In this document: one piece after another, positions 6,782-11,698 of the stretch
How the letters are laid out: every line of letters begins with the position of its first letter
How positions within the stretch are numbered: the first letter of the stretch is position 1
DNA from: Bacillota bacterium
GTDB lineage: Bacteria > Bacillota > Sulfobacillia > JAJZYS01 > JAJYTV01
Direction: 5' to 3'
DNA: 11,698 nucleotides
Assembly (NCBI GenBank): GCA_021792885.1
Contig: JAJYTV010000028.1
Location: forward strand, 1 to 11,698
Made by a program: the position numbers and the translations under genes
Notes under the pieces: generated by a model
The model's database searches: none
Seen by the model: only the letters and a program-made list of their open reading frames with translations
Told to the model about the DNA's origin: nothing

Positions 6782-7447
6782 CTAGTCGCCTTCGCCGAGC
6801 AGAAGCCGCGTCAGGTCGGCTTCGCGGTCGGACTGCGACACGGCGATCAGGCGATCGCCGCCCAGGAGCTGAGTGCGCCCGTCGGGGATGATCAGCCTGC
6901 CGGAGCGCATCACCGCGACCAGCAGGCTGCCCTGCGGCAGCCGCAGGTCGGCGAGCTTGTGCCCTGCGACCGGGGCGTTCGGCGGCAGGTCCACTTCCAC
7001 GAGGTTGACCTCGCCTGCCTCGAAGGTGAGGAGGTTCTGCAGCTTGCGCGTATCGACCTCGCGCTGGATGAGGTCGGTGATGCGCTGCGTCGAGCTCACG
7101 GCGATGCCGGCGCCGAGTGCGTGGAACAGCGCCTCGTTCTTCGGGTTGTTGACGCGGGCGATCGTCCGCGACACCTGGAAGAACGTCTTCGCCACCTGGC
7201 AGGCGACGAGGTTCGTCTCGTCCTGGCCGGTGACGGCCGCGACCACCCCTGCGCGCGACGCGCCGGCGCGCTCGAGACCATCCGGCGTCGAGCCGTCTCC
7301 AATGACGAGGATGTCGCCGATGTCCCGTTCGATCTTGCGACAGCGCGCCGGATCCTTCTCGATCACGGCGACTTCGTGGCCTTCCGTAAGCAGAGTCTTC
7401 GCGAGGTAATACCCGACTTTCCCGCCGCCGACGACAATGACGTACAT
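6782..7447 (-). CDS. TrkA/KtrA-type K+ transport regulator (RCK_N + RCK_C)
   Basis: A 221-residue cytoplasmic protein with the complete two-domain form of a TrkA/KtrA subunit. The N-terminal Rossmann domain starts with GGGKVG (7-12) and has Glu30 at the end of strand 2, which usually favours NAD(H). RCK_C spans about 137-221. Such proteins bind nucleotides and gate K+ channels of the TrkH/KtrB type or K+-linked permeases. No membrane partner is encoded in the window. It lies 61 bp downstream of a second, shorter RCK gene and is probably co-transcribed with it. The ATG at 7447 is supported by homology. Its strong Shine-Dalgarno is 32 nt away and separated by a hairpin, with only a weak GGGGA nearby. 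Confidence 0.92.
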   Translation of the reverse strand: MYVIVVGGGKVGYYLAKTLLTEGHEVAVIEKDPARCRKIERDIGDILVIGDGSTPDGLERAGASRAGVVAAVTGQDETNLVACQVAKTFFQVSRTIARVNNPKNEALFHALGAGIAVSSTQRITDLIQREVDTRKLQNLLTFEAGEVNLVEVDLPPNAPVAGHKLADLRLPQGSLLVAVMRSGRLIIPDGRTQLLGGDRLIAVSQSDREADLTRLLLGEGD

Positions 7448-7454
7448 CCGATTC

Positions 7455-7487
7455 CCCGCGGCCGACGCCGCCGGGTTCGCCTCCTCT
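7455..7487 (-). promoter_or_regulatory. Strong Shine-Dalgarno separated from trkA-like ATG by a hairpin
   Basis: AGAGGAGG (7480-7487 on the minus strand) lies 32 nt before the ATG. Between them CCC plus GCGGC pair with GCCGC plus GGG (7455-7475, one bulged base, 4-nt loop). Folding removes 21 nt and leaves an effective spacing of 11 nt. No start codon lies within 5-12 nt of the site, so a structure-bridged ribosome binding site is a reasonable reading. Confidence 0.4.
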
Positions 7488-7508
7488 ACGCTCTAGGACT
7501 TCCCCGGA

Positions 7509-7916
7509 TTAGGACGGCTGCGTGTTGAGCGCTTCGAACAAGGCGCGCGCCGCGAGGTGCGTCGGGCAGACCGACGCGATCCCGAAGCGGCGCAGAAGCT
7601 CCTCGGTACGCGGTTCGTTGACGCGCGCCACGACCTGTTGGATGTGGAAGATCTTCTCGGCCGTCTGCGCGATCATGATGTTCGCGTTGTCGTGGTCGGT
7701 GACCGCCGCCAGCGCGTCGCATTCCTCGGCGCCCGCGCTGCGCAGGACGTCCACGTCGATGCCGGTTCCGAGCACCTTCTCGATCTCCGGCATGTCCTCC
7801 AGCCGGTCGAAGGAGGAGGCGGTCCAGTCCACGACCGACACGCGGTGCCCTGCGCCGGAGAGGCTGCGCGCCAGCGAGGATCCCAGGCGGCCGCAACCTA
7901 CGACTATAATGAACAC
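7509..7916 (-). CDS. Short TrkA-like regulator (RCK_N domain only)
   Basis: A 135-residue protein made of a single Rossmann/RCK_N domain: GCGRLG (7-12), Asp30 at the end of strand 2, and the ALAAVTDHDNANIMIAQTA segment typical of TrkA_N. It ends before any RCK_C domain, so it is about 85 residues shorter than its neighbour. It could heterodimerise with the full-length protein, as in other tandem TrkA pairs, which I infer from adjacency. The GTG start at 7916 follows GGAGGG with 8-nt spacing. The frame stays open far upstream, but that part is antisense to the Nudix gene and not real coding. Its 5' end carries two Ile codons that form TATAAT on the other strand. Confidence 0.88.
   Translation of the reverse strand: MFIIVVGCGRLGSSLARSLSGAGHRVSVVDWTASSFDRLEDMPEIEKVLGTGIDVDVLRSAGAEECDALAAVTDHDNANIMIAQTAEKIFHIQQVVARVNEPRTEELLRRFGIASVCPTHLAARALFEALNTQPS
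7905..7910 (+). promoter_or_regulatory. Possible -10 box of the Nudix gene inside the divergent gene
   Basis: A perfect TATAAT on the plus strand 48 nt before the Nudix ATG would start transcription near 7917 and give a leader of about 42 nt carrying the ribosome binding site. No recognisable -35 or TGN extension accompanies it. It coincides with adjacent ATT and ATA Ile codons on the minus strand, both unusual in such GC-rich coding. Confidence 0.35.
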
Positions 7917-7958
7917 CAGTAGATCCCTCCGCGTCTTGGGAAGTAGTGAGGTGCGATC

Positions 7959-8366
7959 ATGACCGAGGAGTCCGCGGGAGGCGTCGTGGTCCGGGACGAT
8001 GAAGTGCTGATGATCCGCGACCGCTTCGGGCGCTGGACGTTCCCCAAGGGCCACCTGGAACAAGGGGAGACGGCGCGGCAGGCGGCGGTGCGCGAGGTGC
8101 TGGAGGAGACCGGCGTGCAAGCTGCAGTGGGCGCCCGGCTGGGGCGTGTCGCCTACACGCTGCCTGGCGGCAGCAGCAAGGAGGTCACGTTCTACGTGAT
8201 GCGCTTCGAGGGCGGCGACCTCTCCCCGTTGCAAGCGGAGATCTCCGAGGCGCGCTGGTTCAGCTTCGATGCGGCCCAAGAGCAGCTCAAGGTGCATGGC
8301 TACCCTGGATACCGCGTCATGCTCCGCCGCGCTCGGGAACTGAGCGCCAGGTGGCCGCGTGGCTAG
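7959..8366 (+). CDS. Nudix hydrolase
   Basis: A 135-residue protein filling the usual single Nudix fold. The full signature GX5EX7REUXEEXGU is present: Gly31, Glu37, Arg45-Glu46, Val47, Glu49-Glu50, Gly52, Val53. The glutamates bind Mg2+ to cleave a nucleoside diphosphate linked to another group. The opening ESAGGVVVRDDEVLMIRD and RWTFPKGHLEQGE resemble Ap4A or (d)NTP-type Nudix enzymes, but the substrate is not readable. The ATG follows GAGGT with 6-nt spacing. It diverges from the short TrkA-like gene with a 42-bp gap and converges on the tRNA gene. Confidence 0.95.
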   Translation: MTEESAGGVVVRDDEVLMIRDRFGRWTFPKGHLEQGETARQAAVREVLEETGVQAAVGARLGRVAYTLPGGSSKEVTFYVMRFEGGDLSPLQAEISEARWFSFDAAQEQLKVHGYPGYRVMLRRARELSARWPRG

Positions 8367-8377
8367 CAGCTCCACCT

Positions 8378-8408
8378 CCAAACAAAGAGGCCGCCGCTGT
8401 GCGGCGGC
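8378..8408 (-). terminator. Intrinsic terminator of tRNA-Pro
   Basis: An 8-bp perfect GC stem (8390-8397 with 8401-8408) with a 3-nt loop lies 8 nt after the tRNA CCA and is followed on the minus strand by CTCTTTGTTTG, an imperfect U-tract. For the Nudix gene on the plus strand the hairpin is followed by A residues, so it would be a poor terminator that way. Confidence 0.75.
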
Positions 8409-8416
8409 TGAAAAAA

Positions 8417-8494
8417 TGGTCGGGGAGACAGGATTTGAACCTGCGACCTCTGCGTCCCGAACGCAGCGCGCTAGCCAAACTGCGCCACTCCCCG
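8417..8494 (-). tRNA. tRNA-Pro, anticodon CGG, CCA encoded
   Basis: The minus strand folds into a complete cloverleaf. The acceptor stem is CGGGGAG with CTCCCCG, the D arm GCGC/GCGC, and the anticodon stem CTGCG/CGCAG around the loop TTCGGGA (anticodon CGG). The variable loop is short, the T arm has TTCAAAT, the discriminator is A (8420) and the 3' CCA is encoded (8417-8419). A C at position 1 is also seen in other bacterial tRNA-Pro(CGG). It reads CCG proline codons. Confidence 0.97.
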
Positions 8495-8507
8495 ATCAGC
8501 AACGCGA

Positions 8508-8537
8508 ATTATAGAAGGCCGCGCGTGTTCCTGTCAA
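8508..8537 (-). promoter_or_regulatory. Consensus sigma-A promoter of tRNA-Pro
   Basis: On the minus strand TTGACA (8532-8537) and TATAAT (8508-8513) are both perfect, separated by 18 bp. Transcription would begin near 8501, giving a short leader of about 7 nt that RNase P would remove. This is the strongest promoter visible in the window, as expected for a stable RNA. Confidence 0.9.
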
Positions 8538-8604
8538 ACAGCGCGCAGGGCTGGAACGGCCGGTGAGTGCGACGCGCGCGGGCAAAGCGCGCGAACACGC
8601 GGCC
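8517..8604. repeat. Large inverted repeat in the selB / tRNA-Pro gap
   Basis: The left arm 8517-8530 and right arm 8593-8604 are complementary over 12 bp with two extra bases on the left. Inside, 8541-8546 can pair with 8587-8592, or alternatively 8573-8579 with 8587-8593 as a local hairpin with GGGCAAA loop. The left arm lies in the spacer of the tRNA promoter, the right arm 32 bp before the selB start. On the selB side it would form a structured leader if transcription starts upstream of it. Confidence 0.55.
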
Positions 8605-8636
8605 GTGCGGGCCGGGACGTCCGGGAGGGATCGTCG

Positions 8637-10526
8637 TTGGAGGACCTTCGTCTGATCGTCGGAACGGCAGGGCACGTGGACCACGGCAAGACTGCGCTGA
8701 TCCGCGCCCTCACGGGGCGCGAAACGGATCGGCTGCCCGAGGAGCAGAAGCGCGGCATCTCGATCGAGCTCGGCTTCGCGCCGTTCAGCCTGCCATCGGG
8801 ACGGCGGGCGGCCGTCGTCGACGTGCCTGGCCATGAGCGGTTTGTGCACCACATGCTGGCCGGCGCGCACGGCATGGACATCGTCCTGCTGGTCGTCGCC
8901 GCCGACGAAGGCGTGATGCCGCAGACGCGCGAGCACCTCGACATCCTCACGCTGCTCGAGGTGCCGCGCGGCATCGTATGCCTGACGAAGATCGATCTCG
9001 TGGATCCGGAGTGGCGCGCGCTCGTCGTCGAGGATCTCAGGGCGGAACTCAAGGGAACGTTCCTCGAGGACGCGCCGGTCGTGCCGATCTCTTCGGTCAC
9101 GGGCGAGGGCATTCCAGAGCTGCTCAGGCTGCTGGAGGAGGCGCTCGACGCGATGCGCCCGCGCAGCGCCGTCGGCCCGGTGCGGCTGCCGATCGACCGC
9201 GTCTTCACCCTGCCGGGCTTCGGCACTGTTGTCACCGGCACCCTCGTCTCGGGTCAGATCCGCGTGGAGGATCGGCTCGAGATCGTGCCGGGCGGTACTG
9301 CCGTGCGGGTGCGCGGGCTGCAGTCGCACGGCGAGGCGCGCGACGCATGCCGGGCCGGCGAGCGCACAGCGGTGAACCTGAGCGGCGTCGAGCGCAGCGA
9401 CGTGTACCGCGGCCAGGTGCTCGCCGCTCCTGGGAGCGTCGTGGAGACGACGCAGGTGACTTTGCACCTCGGCCTGCTCGACGCGGCGCCGCCGCTGCCG
9501 ATCCGCACCCGCGTGCGCCTGCACATCGGCACGGCGGAGGTGATCGGCCGCATCGTCCCGCTCGATGCGGCGGAGATCCCGCCCGGCGGGCGCGGCTACG
9601 CCCGCTTCCGCGCGGAGGAGCCGTTCGCCGCCGCGGCGAGGGACCGCTTCGTCGTACGCAGCTTCTCTCCGCCGCGCACGATCGGCGGCGGCATCGTGCT
9701 CGACGTGTACGGCCGCCAGCGCCGCTTCCGCGCGCAGGACCTCGAGGACCTCGAGCGCCGGCAGAAGGCGTCGCCTGAGGAGATGGTCCTCGGCGCCGTG
9801 TCCCGCTCCTTCTCGCAGACGGACGCGCAGCTCGCGCGCGAACTCGGACTCCCGCTGCAAGAGGTGCAGGAGATCGCCGCCGCGCTCGCGGCGCAAGGCG
9901 GCCTGCGCAGGCTCGGCGAGGTCTGGCTGGACGCCGAGGAGCTCGAGCTGCGCGTCGAGCGAGCGGACCGCGCGATGCGCGAGCTGCAGGCCAAGGACCC
10001 GCTCTGGCGCGGCATGGACCGCGCGGGCTGGCGGCGTGACGTCGTACCGGAGGTCGACGCGCGCGCCGCAGCGCAGCTTGCGCAGGAGCTCGCGGATGCC
10101 GGCAGGATCAGGCTGCGCGGCGATCGCGTGCTGCCGGGCGGTGATGCGCAGGGATTGCCGCAGGAACTTGCGCGGGATCTCGACGCGCTCGTGCGGTTTC
10201 TCGAGGAAGGCGGACTGCAGCCGGCGGCGCCCGCCGAATGGCCGCGGGCGGCCTTGATCGGTGCCGCGCGGCTCGACGACATGCTTGGCTACCTGCAATC
10301 CGAGGGCCGGGTGGTGCGGGCGGGGGAGATCTGGTTTTCGCGTACGTCGATCGCGCAGGCGGAGGGCATCCTGCGCGAAACGCTCGCCGGAGGACGCGAA
10401 GAGACGACGGCCGCGCTGCGCGAGGCGCTCGGCACGTCGCGCAAGTATGCCGTCCCGCTGCTCGAGCATTTCGATCAGGCGCGGGTGACGCGCCGCTTCG
10501 GCGACGTGCGGCGCCTGCTCGAGTAG
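8637..10526 (+). CDS. selB: Selenocysteine-specific elongation factor SelB
   Basis: A 629-residue translation factor of normal SelB length. The GTPase domain has G1 GHVDHGKT (12-19), the switch segment RGISIELGF (39-47), G3 DVPGH (62-66), G4 TKID (117-120) and G5 near SSVTGEG (152-158). Two EF-Tu-like beta-barrel domains follow (about 175-340), then the C-terminal winged-helix repeats (about 375-629) that bind the SECIS hairpin next to the UGA codon. SelB brings Sec-tRNA to the ribosome, so the organism is expected to make selenoproteins. The TTG start at 8637 has GGGAGGGA with 6-nt spacing and gives the usual N-terminus. selA, selD and the Sec tRNA gene, often nearby, are not in the window. 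Confidence 0.97.
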   Translation: MEDLRLIVGTAGHVDHGKTALIRALTGRETDRLPEEQKRGISIELGFAPFSLPSGRRAAVVDVPGHERFVHHMLAGAHGMDIVLLVVAADEGVMPQTREHLDILTLLEVPRGIVCLTKIDLVDPEWRALVVEDLRAELKGTFLEDAPVVPISSVTGEGIPELLRLLEEALDAMRPRSAVGPVRLPIDRVFTLPGFGTVVTGTLVSGQIRVEDRLEIVPGGTAVRVRGLQSHGEARDACRAGERTAVNLSGVERSDVYRGQVLAAPGSVVETTQVTLHLGLLDAAPPLPIRTRVRLHIGTAEVIGRIVPLDAAEIPPGGRGYARFRAEEPFAAAARDRFVVRSFSPPRTIGGGIVLDVYGRQRRFRAQDLEDLERRQKASPEEMVLGAVSRSFSQTDAQLARELGLPLQEVQEIAAALAAQGGLRRLGEVWLDAEELELRVERADRAMRELQAKDPLWRGMDRAGWRRDVVPEVDARAAAQLAQELADAGRIRLRGDRVLPGGDAQGLPQELARDLDALVRFLEEGGLQPAAPAEWPRAALIGAARLDDMLGYLQSEGRVVRAGEIWFSRTSIAQAEGILRETLAGGREETTAALREALGTSRKYAVPLLEHFDQARVTRRFGDVRRLLE

Positions 10527-10622
10527 CGCCGGATGACCGCAGTGCGAACTTCCCTGCGCCGCGCGTAGCATGACCATGCGCGGCTCGCGCAGGCGGTCCG
10601 GCCCAAGAGGGCATGCTGGGAG

Positions 10623-11372
10623 ATGGTCGGTTCCGGCGAAGGGCGCCGCGCCTTGGCGCGGCCGGGCCGGTGCCGGCGCAGAAGGGAGTCCACTGCTATC
10701 GGACAGCGTACGGGAACGGTCACCTTCGAGACGCTTGCGGAGCGCGCGGACGTGCGCCAGTTCGTCGAGTCCGCGAACAGGGCGCTGCGGGCCATGGGCT
10801 ACACGGAACACGGCGAGCGCCATGTGCGACTCGTCGCCGGGGTCGCAAGGCGCGTCCTCCTGGAACTCGGCTACGCGCAGCGCGAAGCGGAGCTCGCGGA
10901 GATCGCGGGCTACCTGCACGACATCGGCAACATCGCAGGGCGCAGCCACCACGGCCAGACGTCCGCCCTGCTTGCGTTCCCGATCCTCCGGGAGGAGGGC
11001 ATGCCGCCGCAGGAGATCGCGGTGGTGCTCGGCGCGATCGGAAACCACGAGGAGGAGTACGGCGAGGCGATTTCGCCCGTCTCTGCGGCGCTGATCCTCG
11101 CGGACAAGTCGGACGTCCACAAAAGCCGCGTGCAGACGGAAGACCCGGCGGAGTACGACGTGCACGACCGCGTGAACGCCGCCGTGCAGCGCTCGGACCT
11201 CGTCGTCGACCCCTTGGCGCGGCTGATCGTGCTGCAGCTCGAGATCGACGACTCGATCGCGCCGATGGATTACTTCGAGATCTTCCTCAGCCGGATGGTC
11301 ATGTGCCGCCGCGCGGCGGAAGTGCTGCACTGCCGGTTCGGCCTGACCGCGAATGGGCAGCGTCTCCTCTAG
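10623..11372 (+). CDS. HD-domain phosphohydrolase
   Basis: Up to 249 residues with an HD metal-dependent hydrolase domain. Candidate metal ligands are His67 (ERH), His99-Asp100 (GYLHDIGN), His110 (RSHH), His142 (GNHEE) and Asp161 (ILADKSD). The second half (HDRVNAAVQRS, DYFEIFLSRM, CRRAAEVL) is conserved in the uncharacterised HD proteins common in anaerobic Bacillota. The substrate, perhaps a nucleotide, is unknown. The ATG at 10623 is the only ATG, but its first 25 residues are Arg/Gly-rich and unlike the family. Homology would put the start near residue 26-33. AAGGGAG stands 9 nt before an ATC codon (10698), and a GTG at 10752 has GGAG with spacing about 8 but looks too short. The 96-bp gap after selB shows no terminator, so co-transcription is possible. 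Confidence 0.88.
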   Translation: MVGSGEGRRALARPGRCRRRRESTAIGQRTGTVTFETLAERADVRQFVESANRALRAMGYTEHGERHVRLVAGVARRVLLELGYAQREAELAEIAGYLHDIGNIAGRSHHGQTSALLAFPILREEGMPPQEIAVVLGAIGNHEEEYGEAISPVSAALILADKSDVHKSRVQTEDPAEYDVHDRVNAAVQRSDLVVDPLARLIVLQLEIDDSIAPMDYFEIFLSRMVMCRRAAEVLHCRFGLTANGQRLL

Positions 11373-11419
11373 CGCAGGTGGGCGCCCCGGGGTCGCGCGA
11401 CCTCAGGGGTGCCCTGCGC
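11372..11419 (+). terminator. Hairpin after the HD gene, before the Sco promoter
   Basis: GCGCAG (11372-11377) pairs with CTGCGC (11414-11419) and, after a 3-nt bulge, GGCGCCCC (11381-11388) pairs with GGGGTGCC (11406-11413). It begins on the last base of the HD stop codon. No T-tract follows. The extended -10 of the next gene starts 4 nt later. Confidence 0.45.
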
Positions 11420-11423
11420 GCTA

Positions 11424-11432
11424 TGCTAGAAT
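11424..11432 (+). promoter_or_regulatory. Extended -10 promoter for leaderless Sco mRNA
   Basis: TGC-TAGAAT is followed by 7 nt and the ATG at 11440. There is no -35 hexamer and no Shine-Dalgarno before that ATG. Transcription starting about 7 nt after the -10 would place the first base at the start codon. The same pattern precedes the efflux gene. Confidence 0.5.
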
Positions 11433-11439
11433 GCGCAAT

Positions 11440-11694
11440 ATGAATCGCCATCGACGGATCCGGGGCATCGCACCGCTCGGCGCGCTCTTGGCCATGGGAC
11501 TCCTCGCTGGCTGCGGGACGGCCGCGAAGGCGCCTTCCGCCGCGCCGAAGATTGCGCCGTACGTGGATCCCGGCACGAATCTCGGCGGGGTGAAGGCGCC
11601 TGGCTTCACGCTCGTCGACCAGTTCGGCCGGACGGTGTCGCTCTCGCAGTTCCGCGGCAAGGTCGTCGTGATGGCGTTCGTCGACAGCGCCTAG
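11440..11694 (+). CDS. Sco/redoxin-type lipoprotein, 3' end missing
   Basis: The visible 84 residues begin with a basic n-region and hydrophobic helix ending in the lipobox LAGC (22-25), so Cys25 would be lipidated and the protein anchored outside the membrane. A short linker leads to VKAPGFTLVDQFGRTVSLSQ and FRGKVVVMAFVDSA, the first strands of a thioredoxin fold as in SCO1/SenC-type proteins, which handle copper or thiols for cytochrome oxidase assembly. In that family a Cys of the CxxxC motif follows this point. Here a TAG stands there, 4 nt from the end of the window. I read the gene as truncated by the contig end rather than as an 84-aa protein. The ATG at 11440 fits the leaderless promoter; an in-frame ATG at 11431 overlaps the -10. 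Confidence 0.8.
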   Translation: MNRHRRIRGIAPLGALLAMGLLAGCGTAAKAPSAAPKIAPYVDPGTNLGGVKAPGFTLVDQFGRTVSLSQFRGKVVVMAFVDSA

Positions 11695-11698
11695 ATCG
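11693..11698 (+). other. Suspected sequencing-adapter remnant at contig end
   Basis: The last six bases are AGATCG, identical to the start of the Illumina TruSeq adapter (AGATCGGAAGAGC). Removing them leaves a lone T as the first base of the next codon, as expected for a TGC or TGT cysteine codon at this Sco position. Six bases can match by chance, so this is probable rather than proven. Confidence 0.6.

Noticed and set aside
8390..8408. Terminator for the Nudix gene on the plus strand
   Set aside because: The hairpin is followed by TGAAAAAA on that strand; the U-rich tail exists only on the minus strand, after the tRNA.
8517..8604. Possible selenocysteine tRNA next to selB
   Set aside because: The length and outer stem are tempting, but there is no T-arm consensus (TTCRA), no UCA anticodon in a 7-nt loop on a proper stem, and no CCA-compatible acceptor end.
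8496..11330. A 944-codon open frame on the minus strand opposite selB and the HD gene
   Set aside because: It mirrors the codon periodicity of selB and the HD gene, crosses their gap, and has an Arg/His/Ala-rich low-complexity composition without motifs.
11692..11694. UAG as a genuine selenocysteine or stop codon in the Sco gene
   Set aside because: Not accepted as the main call, because the last six bases match the Illumina adapter start and a T before them fits a normal Cys codon. It is kept only as a finding to test.
1..11698. Mobile elements, phage genes, CRISPR arrays, toxin-antitoxin or defence genes
   Set aside because: No transposase, integrase, repeat-spacer pattern, terminal repeats beside the tRNA, or recognisable defence domain was seen on either strand.

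Overview
The window reads as one whole metagenomic or draft contig from a GC-rich bacterium. It opens inside a gene and closes inside another, and its last six bases match the start of an Illumina adapter. Strong AGGAGG-type ribosome binding sites, perfect sigma-A type hexamers, a tRNA with encoded CCA, a YerD-like FMN protein and a sporulator-type HD protein favour a GC-rich Bacillota lineage (Symbiobacterium- or Thermaerobacter-like). No marker in the window settles this, and Chloroflexota-like or other GC-rich phyla remain possible.

Left part (1-5204): a secreted penicillin-acylase family Ntn hydrolase (minus strand, C-terminus off the left edge) diverges from a DUF169 gene. The DUF169 gene converges on a DHA2-type 14-TM drug efflux gene. 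Behind that, also on the minus strand, lies a stomatin/SPFH membrane protein. A 71-aa membrane protein runs on the plus strand and ends at a hairpin.

Middle part (5265-8494): a minus-strand series of two RCK/TrkA-type K+-transport regulators (one with and one without the C-terminal domain) and a membrane-anchored YerD-like FMN/glutamate-synthase-domain protein. A Nudix hydrolase diverges from it. A tRNA-Pro(CGG) on the minus strand has a perfect TTGACA-N18-TATAAT promoter and its own hairpin terminator.

Right part (8637-11698): selB, the selenocysteine elongation factor, with a heavily self-complementary leader; then an HD-domain phosphohydrolase; then the start of a Sco/redoxin lipoprotein that breaks off at its first catalytic cysteine.

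The gene content is mostly accessory housekeeping: envelope hydrolase, efflux, K+ control, redox and selenium decoding. I see no insertion sequence, phage gene, CRISPR array or toxin-antitoxin pair. The more unusual signals are in expression control. Two genes share an extended -10 box followed by 7 nt and ATG, with a GC hairpin just upstream of each. A terminator-like hairpin contains the start codon of the following gene. A hairpin separates a strong Shine-Dalgarno sequence from the trkA-like start. A TAG sits where the Sco catalytic Cys belongs, and I think adapter read-through explains it better than recoding.
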